The notes below the pieces were generated by a model. That model was not told the origin of the DNA. It searched no databases and saw nothing but the letters and a program-made list of their open reading frames with translations. The translations under genes were made by a program, and so were the position numbers. Positions 8,943 to 17,118 of a stretch of DNA of 64,000 bases are shown piece by piece; the first letter of the stretch is position 1; each line of letters starts with the position of its first letter. The stretch is from contig NZ_CABPRZ010000009.1 of assembly GCF_902459695.1 (NCBI RefSeq), forward strand, positions 1 to 64,000, written 5' to 3'. The stretch comes from Pandoraea terrae. GTDB taxonomy: Bacteria > Pseudomonadota > Gammaproteobacteria > Burkholderiales > Burkholderiaceae.

Positions 8943-10118
8943 TCAGCGCTCCTTGATCGCCGCGCGGCGGTTGTACCAATTCATGAACATGGAGGTCGAC
9001 AGCGACGTCGTCAGATATACGGCCATGATGATGGCGATGCACTCCACGGCACGCCCTGTCTGGTTGAGCGATGTGTTGGCGACGGAGACGATGTCGGGAT
9101 AGCCGATGGCTACAGCCAGTGACGAGTTTTTCGTGAGATTGAGATACTGGCTGGTCATAGGCGGAATGATCACGCGCATCGCCTGAGGAAGCACAACCAG
9201 CCGAATCGCCTGGTGCCGTGGCAGGCCCAGACTCGCTGCTGCTTCGCTCTGTCCGTGCGCCACGGCGTTGAGGCCGGCGCGCACGACTTCGGCGATAAAG
9301 GCGGTGGTATACAGCACGAGCCCCAGCGATACCCCCAGGAACTCAGGTGTGACCGGGACGCCCCCTTGCACCAGCATGCCATCTACCTTGGGAATGCTCC
9401 AGGCCGAAGGCGCGCCGCCGATCAACCAGCCGACCAGACCGCCGCAAGCCACGATCACGATCGGTAGCCAGACCATGCTGCGCTGCCTGCCCGTGGTCTC
9501 GAAGTGTCGGCGAGCCGCACGGCGATACAGCGCAGCCACGATAAGCCCAAGGACTACGCCGATGCCAGCCGTTGCATGGCCGAGCTTCCAGACGGGGACA
9601 GGCAGTGTGAGGCCGTCCTTGCTCAGCAACGCTATGCCGCCGAACGAGATCGCCTGATCGAGGCTGGGGAGCGCCTCAGTCAGAAACAAGTACCACATCA
9701 GCAACTGGAGCAGAACGGGCACGTTGCGAAAAAGCTCGACGTAGGCGTAGCAGAACCCGCGCACGATGGCGTTGCTGGAGAGGCGGCCCACGCCGAGCAG
9801 CGTGCCTAGCACGGTGGCGGCGACGATGCCGACCACCGCCACGCGCACCGTGTTGAGGATACCCACCAGGAACGCCTTCCAGTACGGATCGAGCGCATCG
9901 TAGGGAATGGCCGACTCGCTGATGTCGAATCCCGCCGAGTCTCTCAGGAAGCCCCAGCCGCTCTGGATGCCACGGGCGCTCATGTTGAGCAGGGTGTTGT
10001 GCGTGAGATACCAGACACCCGCCACGCAGAGCGAGAGAAGCAGTGCTTGGTAGAACAAGCCACGAAAGGTTTTTGAGCGCCACCCTATGTGGCGTGTTTG
10101 CTGGGGGCGCTTTGTCAC
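8943..10118 (-). CDS. aapQ: general L-amino acid ABC transporter, permease
   Basis: 391-residue permease, the larger partner of AapM. About eight hydrophobic segments are visible, with the ATPase-contact loop AAASLGLPRHQAIRLVVLPQA before the last helices. The length matches the AapQ/BztB subfamily, which carries a long periplasmic insertion. The basic N-terminus MTKRPQQTRHIGWRSK supports the chosen start. It lies 38 bases downstream of aapJ. Confidence 0.93.
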   Translation of the reverse strand: MTKRPQQTRHIGWRSKTFRGLFYQALLLSLCVAGVWYLTHNTLLNMSARGIQSGWGFLRDSAGFDISESAIPYDALDPYWKAFLVGILNTVRVAVVGIVAATVLGTLLGVGRLSSNAIVRGFCYAYVELFRNVPVLLQLLMWYLFLTEALPSLDQAISFGGIALLSKDGLTLPVPVWKLGHATAGIGVVLGLIVAALYRRAARRHFETTGRQRSMVWLPIVIVACGGLVGWLIGGAPSAWSIPKVDGMLVQGGVPVTPEFLGVSLGLVLYTTAFIAEVVRAGLNAVAHGQSEAAASLGLPRHQAIRLVVLPQAMRVIIPPMTSQYLNLTKNSSLAVAIGYPDIVSVANTSLNQTGRAVECIAIIMAVYLTTSLSTSMFMNWYNRRAAIKER

Positions 10119-10156
10119 CGCTTCCTCCTTCTCTCCTCAGGTATGCTCAACCGCCC

Positions 10157-11185
10157 TCAGCGAATCGGGGGGGCATACATGATGCCGCCCTTGTTCCAGA
10201 GGTTGTTCAGACCACGGGGCAGCTTGACCGCAGACGTAGGGCCGAGATTGCGCGCGAAGATCTCCCCGTAGTTGCCCCCCGCCTTGACGGCCTTGACCAT
10301 CCAGTCCCTGTTCACGCCAAGCCACTTGCCGGTGTCCTCGGTCTTGCCGAGGATGCGCATCACGGCCGGATCGGCACTCTCCGCGGCCAGTTTGTCGACA
10401 TTGCCCTGCGTAATTCCGTATTCTTCGGCCTCGATCAGGCCGAAGACCACCCACTTGACGATCGCAGCCCACTCATCGTCGCCACGTCGCACCGCCGGGC
10501 CGAGAGGCTCTTTCGAGATCAGGGTCGGCAGAATCTCATGGTCCTGCGGATTTTTGGCCTCGTTGTTGCGCATCGATGCCAAGGCAGAGCCATCGGACGT
10601 GACCGCCGCGCAGCGGCCGGCGAAGTACGCGCCATCGACGGCCTCCGTCTTTTCGAACACCACCGGCTTGATGTTCAGCTTGTTCGCACGCGAGAAATCG
10701 GTGAGGTTCTTTTCCGTCGTCGTGCCTGCCTGCACGCACACCGTCGCGCCCTTGAGTTGCATCGCGCTCGTGATCTTGCTCTTGACCGGGACCATGAAGG
10801 CCTGGCCATCGTAGTAGGTGACGCCCGTGAACTCCAGACCCAGCGAGGCATCGCGCGATAGCGTCCAGGTCGTGTTGCGCGAAAGCATATCGATCTCGCC
10901 CGATTGGAGCGCGGTGAAGCGTTGCGGCGTCGTCAGTGGCACATATTTGACCTTCTTGGGGTCGCCGATGACTGCGGCGGCCACAGCACGGCAGACGTCT
11001 ACATCGAGGCCACTCCAGTTGCCATTGGTATCGGCTTGAGACAAGCCGGCCACTCCGGTACTGACGCCGCAAACAAGTTGCCCGCGCTGTTTGATTGCGT
11101 CGAGGGTTTTCCCCGCATGGGCAGGGGCAGCCAGGAGCGCAGACGCAGTGGCAACCAACGCAAGGCCGGCAATTCGCTTCAACAT
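10157..11185 (-). CDS. aapJ: general L-amino acid ABC transporter, periplasmic binding protein
   Basis: 342-residue binding protein with an N-terminal signal peptide (cleavage after APAHA) and the SBP family 3 fold. KQRGQLVCGVSTG opens the mature domain, and the TTPQRFTALQSGEIDMLSRN stretch is typical of AapJ/BztA. It would capture a range of L-amino acids for AapQMP. A GAGGAGGAG site directly before the ATG at 11185 fixes the start; the frame extends 10 codons upstream without such support. First gene of the operon. Confidence 0.94.
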   Translation of the reverse strand: MLKRIAGLALVATASALLAAPAHAGKTLDAIKQRGQLVCGVSTGVAGLSQADTNGNWSGLDVDVCRAVAAAVIGDPKKVKYVPLTTPQRFTALQSGEIDMLSRNTTWTLSRDASLGLEFTGVTYYDGQAFMVPVKSKITSAMQLKGATVCVQAGTTTEKNLTDFSRANKLNIKPVVFEKTEAVDGAYFAGRCAAVTSDGSALASMRNNEAKNPQDHEILPTLISKEPLGPAVRRGDDEWAAIVKWVVFGLIEAEEYGITQGNVDKLAAESADPAVMRILGKTEDTGKWLGVNRDWMVKAVKAGGNYGEIFARNLGPTSAVKLPRGLNNLWNKGGIMYAPPIR

Positions 11186-11508
11186 GAGTTTCTCCTCCTC
11201 GGTTACATGGAACAACTAACGGTTGTCGATGCTTCTTTGCACTTGGTCTTCTAAAGTTGGCCAATACGCTAATGACCCAACCGACGATCGACGTCCGTGC
11301 CAGACAGTACGGCCTGAGTATCCGCAGCCGTAATTTTCAAAACAATTGACTTTTTCGCGATTCAGCTGGGAACTTTCTTCACAAATCCACCGTGCCTCCG
11401 CCGGTGCTTTGCTCGCCGACGGCTCTCGGCGAAAGCGGCCGCATCGCTTACGCGGCAACATGACCGCGCCCCACCGGCTCTTGCATTGCTTGCGGCGATA
11501 CGTGTCGT
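11186..11508. other. intergenic region upstream of aapJ
   Basis: Contains the aapJ leader and presumably its promoter on the minus strand. I see no gene here that I can support, and no clear terminator for the LysR relic that follows. Confidence 0.5.
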
Positions 11509-12648
11509 TCACGCGTTCGCGTTCGCGTTGGCGTTACGGCAGCGCTGATACGTCGCGTCGCGCTCGAACCGCGGAAGGTCGACGGCCTGCTGCAGCGCTT
11601 TGTCCCATTGGAGTACCTCGCCTATGTCGTCGACCACGAAGTCAATGAAGGTCCGCACTACCGCATTCGCGTGTTTCGACCGGCGACCGGTAGTACATTG
11701 CGTACAACGTATGCGTAATGGCCGATCTATACTCGGGCAGGACTATCCTCAGCGCACCCTGAATGATGTCGGACGAAACCGGATACGTCGGCAAACATGC
11801 CACGCCCTGACCATGCAGTGCAGCCTCACGTAATGCCAGACTGGAATTCGATTCCAACGCTGTCTTGACAACGACTTGTTGCGTGTCTTTTTCGCCTTGG
11901 AACCCCCACGCACCATTCAATGTCATCGCCGGGTATACGACGCACCGGTGCCGCATGAGGTCGATCGGTTTGCGAATCGCCCCGTTCGAATCGAGGTAAT
12001 GGGGTGCTGCGCAGTAGACCCAGTGAATCGTTGCCAGTTTTCGCGCAGCGTAGCCGGAATCGGTTCTGCTGGTTATCCGCACCGCCAGGTCATAGTTTTC
12101 TTCGACGAGGTTGGACAACCTGTCATCCAATGCAATGGATGTACTGACGTTCGGAGACCATCCAGGTAGCGGCCCACGATTGGCGTAAGTTGCTTCGATC
12201 CGAAAGCCATTGAGCATGTAACCCGAAGATTTCCTTCAGGACTCTTCGTCTGCCGAGCCGCGTCCAGTGTCGTTTCCAGATCGGACAATATGTCGTTCGC
12301 GCGCTCGAATATGATCCGGCCGCTATCTGTCGGTGTCAGGCTTCGCGTCGTACGCTTGACAAGCAGCACCCCGCGCCGTTCCTCCAATTGCGCCAGGCTC
12401 TTGCTGACGGCCGAAGGTGACAAATTCAATTCTCGGGCGGCAGCAGACATACTCCCCTGTTCCGCGATCCTGACAAAAACAGTGATCTGCGTAAAAGCAG
12501 CAAGGTGCTTCAGATTGATCTGCTCTCGCAGCGGACGCCGCGCGACGCGCGGCAATGATCTTGTATCGGTGGCTTTCGTCTCGCCCATATCCGAGATGCA
12601 CGAAATTTTTGAGTACAAGAATGTCGATTCAATGGAAACCGACGGCAT
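11509..12648 (-). pseudogene. LysR-family regulator, broken by two frameshifts
   Basis: Remains of a LysR-type regulator of about 300 residues. The DNA-binding helix-turn-helix is intact (QITVFVRIAEQGSMSAAARE, then PSAVSKSLAQLEE). The frame breaks near 12165 (after FGSKQLTPIVGRYL) and resumes as SPNVSTSIALDDRLSNLVEE. It breaks again near 11685, where THTLYAMYY continues in another frame as RRSKHANAVVRTFIDFV. The usual start methionine appears as CTG before KHLAAFTQ. It ends in a short NANANA repeat coded by a GCGTTC-type hexamer repeat. It is paralogous to the broken gene at 56450-57395. Confidence 0.85.
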
Positions 12649-13243
12649 TATCGGATCTCGGACGTGTCACCTTCTCGCTTTGCGCGCTGCGATAAAAACC
12701 GTTCCGGTTTGGCATCTTCACAGCAGGGAGCGACGTTTCGTTCATCACGGCCTCGTCGGGGATAATCCCGTTACGGGAAAGAATGAATGCGACGAGCGAA
12801 TACACCTCATTGCTCGTCAACGAGCCCGGGGCGGTCAACGGCATCGCCCGCCGGATATAGTCGAACGCCACAGTCGCGTACGGCCAATAGCTGCCTACGG
12901 TTTTTACGGGCTGATCGTCAGCCAACGTGCCGATGCCTCCAACAAGGCGCGGAAAGGCACCTCGCCCGGCAATGGGAACGCCCTCCGCGTTTGCGCCATG
13001 GCATGCGGCACATCGGTCCGCATAAATCTTTGCCCCCTCCGCCGCCGTCCCGTGCCCTGCAGGCAGCCCCCTACCATCGGGATGAACGTCAATATCCCAT
13101 CCGGCAATCTGTTCGGCGCTTGGCCGGTGGCCAAATGCCATTGGCGGCTTCGAAGTGGATTGTGCAACTGCCGTCAACGATGTGCCAGCACATACCACAC
13201 CGGCGAGCAGCAACGTGTGTGCGGACCGACTAAACGTGGACAT
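12629..13243 (-). CDS. monoheme cytochrome c partner of SoxC-like sulfite/sulfane dehydrogenase
   Basis: 204-residue secreted cytochrome: a signal peptide ending at about AVA, heme motif CAACH at residues 78-82, and a candidate methionine ligand in RRAMPLTAPGS. It overlaps the end of the soxC-like gene by 14 bases, so the two are translationally coupled and probably form one complex in which the cytochrome takes electrons from the molybdenum subunit. Classical SoxD is longer and diheme; at this length the protein is closer to a SorB-like or truncated SoxD cytochrome. Its 3' end overlaps the start of the adjacent LysR relic by 20 bases. Confidence 0.85.
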   Translation of the reverse strand: MSTFSRSAHTLLLAGVVCAGTSLTAVAQSTSKPPMAFGHRPSAEQIAGWDIDVHPDGRGLPAGHGTAAEGAKIYADRCAACHGANAEGVPIAGRGAFPRLVGGIGTLADDQPVKTVGSYWPYATVAFDYIRRAMPLTAPGSLTSNEVYSLVAFILSRNGIIPDEAVMNETSLPAVKMPNRNGFYRSAQSEKVTRPRSDNAVGFH

Positions 13244-14537
13244 TGGTCACCCCTCCATTGCGATCGACCTTCCAGCTTTGGATACCGTTCAAGTGATAAT
13301 TCGAATTGAGGCCACGAGCAGCGATAATGCTCTTTATCGTCGGCTGCTCGTATCCCGTTTCGTCGACACACCGGCTCTGAAGGACGGCCGGTGAGCCATC
13401 CCACACCCAGTCGAATCTGAATCGGGTAAGGCACTTCGTGAGCACGGGCTCCTGAAGCTGCGCGCGATGCCAGGTTCGCCCTCCGTCGGTCGATACATCG
13501 ACCCGCCGAATCTTTCCCTCCCCCGACCAAGCGAAACCGGAGATCTCATAATAGCCCGGCCCATCGAGCTGCATGTCGCCCGAAGGATACGTGATCACCG
13601 ATTTCGCCTGCATCACAAAATTGAACTGCTTTGCCCTTCCGTCCTTCATCAATTCCGTGTAGTACGCGGTTTCCTCGTAGGTCTCGGACGGTGCGGTTCC
13701 GAATTTCAAGCGTCGCAGCCACTTGATATTCATGTTTCCTTCGTAGCCCGGCACCAGCAGCCTCAGTGGATAACCTTGCGATGGGCGGAGCATCTCGCCA
13801 TTTTGAGCAAAGGCGAGAATCGCATCGTCGAACAACTTGCGTACGGGAATACTGCGATCCATCGCGGCTGCGTCGGCACCCTCCGCAAGCGCCCAGGTCG
13901 CTTTCGGGTCGACCCCGACGTCATCCAGCACTGTCGACAGGCGCACCCCGGTCCATTCGGAGCAACTGAGCAACCCGTGCGTCTGCTGCACGGTTTTCCC
14001 TGTCGGCTTGCGCCATTCCTTCGATGTGTTTCCCGAACACTCGATAAAGTGCATTTGCGAGACCGTCGGATAGCGCATCAACTCATCCATCGTCAGGAGC
14101 AACGGCCGCTTAACCATACCCTCTATCAGCAGCCTGTGCTGCGATGGATCGATATCGGGTACCCCGCCGTGATTGCGTTCGAAATGCAGCCCGCTGGGCG
14201 TTACGATCCCGTGAAGATGTTGCAGGGGGGTGAAATTCCACGACGCGAAATCAATCGCCGTCACGGTTGTCGGAACTCGCAGGACGCTTTTTTCATAGGG
14301 AGACGGCGAACCGTACCCGGTCAGCCCCCGCCCCGGCGTCATCATCCAGGCGGGGCGATTCGGGGGTAGATTCGCGGGATTGGGCGGCTCCGGCTTCCAG
14401 CCCGCACGATGACGTATCGGCTCCGACTCGGACTCTGCTCGGCTACCGGTACTCAAAACAGCACCCGCGCCCAATGTCGCCGAAGCAATATTCTTCAGAG
14501 CGACGCGTCTGTTGATCTTGCCGGAAGAATCGTCCAT
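13230..14537 (-). CDS. soxC: SoxC-like sulfane/sulfite dehydrogenase, molybdenum subunit
   Basis: 435-residue periplasmic molybdoenzyme of the sulfite oxidase family. The N-terminus carries a Tat signal (INRRVALKNIAS). The cysteine that binds molybdenum is C167 in HFIECSGN. The dimerisation domain follows and includes VDVSTDGGRTWHRAQL. SoxC enzymes oxidise sulfane sulfur or sulfite and pass electrons to a c-type cytochrome, here the overlapping downstream gene. No soxXYZAB genes lie in the window, so it may act as a stand-alone sulfite dehydrogenase. An AGGGGAGGGG site precedes the ATG, and a strong hairpin lies in the leader. Confidence 0.9.
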   Translation of the reverse strand: MDDSSGKINRRVALKNIASATLGAGAVLSTGSRAESESEPIRHRAGWKPEPPNPANLPPNRPAWMMTPGRGLTGYGSPSPYEKSVLRVPTTVTAIDFASWNFTPLQHLHGIVTPSGLHFERNHGGVPDIDPSQHRLLIEGMVKRPLLLTMDELMRYPTVSQMHFIECSGNTSKEWRKPTGKTVQQTHGLLSCSEWTGVRLSTVLDDVGVDPKATWALAEGADAAAMDRSIPVRKLFDDAILAFAQNGEMLRPSQGYPLRLLVPGYEGNMNIKWLRRLKFGTAPSETYEETAYYTELMKDGRAKQFNFVMQAKSVITYPSGDMQLDGPGYYEISGFAWSGEGKIRRVDVSTDGGRTWHRAQLQEPVLTKCLTRFRFDWVWDGSPAVLQSRCVDETGYEQPTIKSIIAARGLNSNYHLNGIQSWKVDRNGGVTNVHV

Positions 14538-14560
14538 TATTCCCCTCCCCTGGATGAGTC

Positions 14561-14584
14561 GCCGTGCCGGCTGGTCGGCACGGC
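14561..14584 (-). promoter_or_regulatory. perfect 9-bp hairpin in the soxC leader
   Basis: GCCGTGCCG and CGGCACGGC pair around a six-base loop, 24 to 47 bases upstream of the soxC start and just upstream of its ribosome site. It may be an operator or an mRNA structure affecting translation. No direct evidence favours either. Confidence 0.45.
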
Positions 14585-14776
14585 AGCATGTACCACGCCG
14601 TCAAGCGGCCCCAAGTTGACTGCTTTTCAGTGTCAGGCCACCGACCTCAATTTAGCGCGTCGTTTCGTGGCTGTCTGTCGACTATCCGACATTACGTATA
14701 TAGAAACGGAATTTTTTGCTTTTCAGCACTGGCAGCAGATCGTCTCGATTGCCGCGTTAGCGGAAGAAAATGGCAC

Positions 14777-14810
14777 GTCGCCACGGCGCCCGCAGGCGTT
14801 CCGTGGCGAC
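14777..14810 (-). terminator. strong hairpin terminator downstream of the dehydratase relic
   Basis: GTCGCCACGG pairs with CCGTGGCGAC, and inside it CGCC pairs with GGCG around CGCA. Read on the minus strand it is followed within six bases by ATTTTCTT, as in an intrinsic terminator. It lies 42 bases after the stop of the broken dehydratase gene. The rest of 14538-14852 holds only this, the soxC leader and no gene. Confidence 0.7.
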
Positions 14811-14852
14811 CACCTTGCCATCAAGCTAGTTGCGGGACGGCGCGATGAACGA

Positions 14853-16038
14853 TCACTCGATCGTATAGGCCAGATAGTCTTTGACCACTTCCTCGTTGAG
14901 CGCCTGCCCCAAACCTGGCGCATCGGGAACCTTGAAGCGCCCGTTATCCGGTTGGTAATCGTTCACGCAACGTTCGCGTATGCACGGTTTCAGCGCGTAA
15001 GTGTGGTGCTCGTGAATGATGAAGTTGGGGATGACGGCTTCGAAATGGAGCGAAGCAGCGGTCGAATCCGGGCCGCCGCAAACGTGAACTTGGACCGTGG
15101 CATCGTAGATATTCGCCATATCGCAGATCTTCTTTCCCTCGGTAATTCCGCCGACGAGGCAGAGATCGGGCTGCACAACGGCCAATGTCTGCTTTTCCAG
15201 AAGCTCTCGATATCCCCAGCGCGTATATGAACGCTCTCCGGTCGCAAGCGGGATGTGCGTCTTGCTGGAGATCTTCTCGAAGTTCTTCGCGTTAAACGGG
15301 TTGACCGGCTCTTCATAGTAGAAGATGTTGTATGGTTCAATCGCACGCGCAAACTGAATCGCCGAGTTCGTGCCAAGCAGAGAATGAATTTCGCAAATGA
15401 TGTCGACACTCGGCCCGACCGCCTCCCGAATCGCCGCGATACGTTCGACGCCCATCTGAAGATCGTCATATCGCAAAACGCCGTAGTTCTTCTGATTGAT
15501 ATTGGCAACGCCGGTTTTCACGCCTTCACGATTGATCTGGAGCGGATCCACCTTGACCGCGTCGTAGTCCTCCTCGATTGCGGTTCGAGCGCTGGCAGCG
15601 TATTGCTCCGGCGTCACGTTCTGCGCATATACGTCACCCCAACCGAACTGAAGCTGACTGGCGTAAGTACGAAGATCGTCGTTCGCTTTTCCGCCAAGCA
15701 GTTGATAAATCGGTTACCCCATTACCCGGCTGTGAATATCCCAAAGCGCAATATCGTAAGCGCTCATGCCGCCATACATGACCGGGCCACCTGTGTGGTC
15801 CGGAAGAGAAGTTCCCAAAACGCCTCGACGTTCATGGGATCGCGGCCGATGACGAACGGCGCGAAATCACGCAGAATTCCCACGGCGGCTTTCGCGCCGG
15901 CACCGTACGCAAGCCCAACCTCACCGATGCCGCTGACGCCTTCATCGGAACGCGAACCATGACAGGATTGAACTTTGCCATGGATGGATCTTTTCGGTTG
16001 ACCTCGCAATCGAAAATTTCAACTTTGGTGATCTTCAT
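14853..16038 (-). pseudogene. enolase-superfamily sugar acid dehydratase (mandelate racemase/DgoD-like), broken
   Basis: Remains of a roughly 395-residue mandelate racemase/muconate lactonizing enzyme family member, probably an acid-sugar dehydratase. The start MKITKVEIFDCEV is intact. There is a frameshift near 15960 (after NPVMVRV), another near 15797 (after ELLFRT), and an in-frame TAA at 15714-15716 between HSRVMG and PIYQLLGGKA. After that the frame is open to the end with metal-site regions such as VKVDPLQI, ICEIHSLLG and EEPVNPFN. Three independent lesions show real decay. The gene still has its terminator. Confidence 0.88.
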
Positions 16039-16143
16039 GCTGCCCTGTCGAATACACTTTAATGTACCTATAACGTATCCGCAATTTTTACGATAAAAGC
16101 ACAGCAATAGGCCGGAAAGTGGGCCCCGCGTCCGCCCCTCGTC

Positions 16144-16730
16144 TCAAAGCAGTGGCCGCACCAACGCATTGAACCGGTCGTCACCCATGAAGCCGATCGC
16201 GGTACCCGTGATTTTGCCCGTACGGTCAATCACTACGGTATAAGGCAATGCGTAGGCAGAGTTGCCCAACGAAGCCGCAAGCTCCATACCTTCTGCCTCT
16301 CCGTGCAGGACGGGGAAATTGATGCCGTATTCCTTCGCAAATTCCCGGATGTCTTCGGCACGGTCGACGGCGATTCCGACGAACTGCAGCCCCTGCGCCC
16401 CGTATTTTTCCTGATCATCGATCAACGCAGGGATTTCAGCACGGCACGGCGGGCACCACGTGGCCCAGAAATTCACCACCAGCACCCGGCCCTTCCATAG
16501 AGCCAGGTTCTGTTCCTTGCCCTTCAAGTCTGGAAAACGTGATTGCATCAAGCCACCTGGGGACACCGCATCTTGCCCGGTCAGGACGCTCCCGTCCGTA
16601 CGGCCTGCAATCGCTGGCCCATATGCCGCTTCGCGGTCCCCCACCGGTCGCGCAGCAATCCCAAGCGCCGCTGCGGCCCCCCGCGATGATAGCCCCCCAA
16701 CATCAGCGTCCATCCTCGCTTCCTAGTCAT
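16144..16730 (-). pseudogene. TlpA/ResA-like thioredoxin, signal-peptide region frameshifted at two G-runs
   Basis: Membrane-anchored or periplasmic thiol-disulfide oxidoreductase of the TlpA class with active site WCPPC in NFWATWCPPCRAEI, and SAYALPYTVVIDRTG carrying the cis-proline. The domain is complete, but its N-terminus is out of frame: starting at ATG 16730, two runs of six G (16682-16689 region) each carry one base too many. Reducing each to five G gives a clean signal segment, MTRKRGWTLMLGAIIAG followed by AAAALGIAA. It lies next to resB-ccsA, where a ResA-like reductant of apocytochrome cysteines is expected. An internal start at 16713 would lack a proper signal. Confidence 0.75.
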
Positions 16731-17118
16731 CTTTTCAGTCCCGGTCAGTTCAACGTTCGCACCCAACTTCGCTGCTCGTAGCACGGGAATGAGCATCCCG
16801 CATGAAGAGTAGACATATAGCCGGGCGGCATATTCCATCTGCCTCGCGCAGTTGCAACGCCAGACTGACGAAGGATGGAATAAAGGCGGGATTCATCCCG
16901 TCCTAGATATAAGTGGACAAGCGAGCGGTGTATCAGCAAGCGGTGTCTTAGTGCCGCGCAAAGACCACCCAATCAGGTGTAATGGGCTCTATGTGCATTT
17001 TTCAGGCGACTTGTTGCGTACTCGGGCACCCTGTTGAACTACGTCCCGAGGCATTTGAACGCGGTACGCGCTCGCGGAAACGCTGCTGCCGCATCAATAG
17101 AATGATCGAGGTTTCTGC
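16731..17118. other. intergenic region between tlpA-like gene and resB
   Basis: 388 bases between divergent genes. A short palindrome CGGGAT-TC-ATCCCG lies at 16887-16900. No gene and no convincing promoter motif is seen. Confidence 0.4.

Noticed and set aside
11509-11530. Hexamer repeat (GCGTTC type) considered as a microsatellite or phase-variation tract
   Set aside because: Only about three copies, at the extreme end of an already broken gene; too short to argue for a switch.
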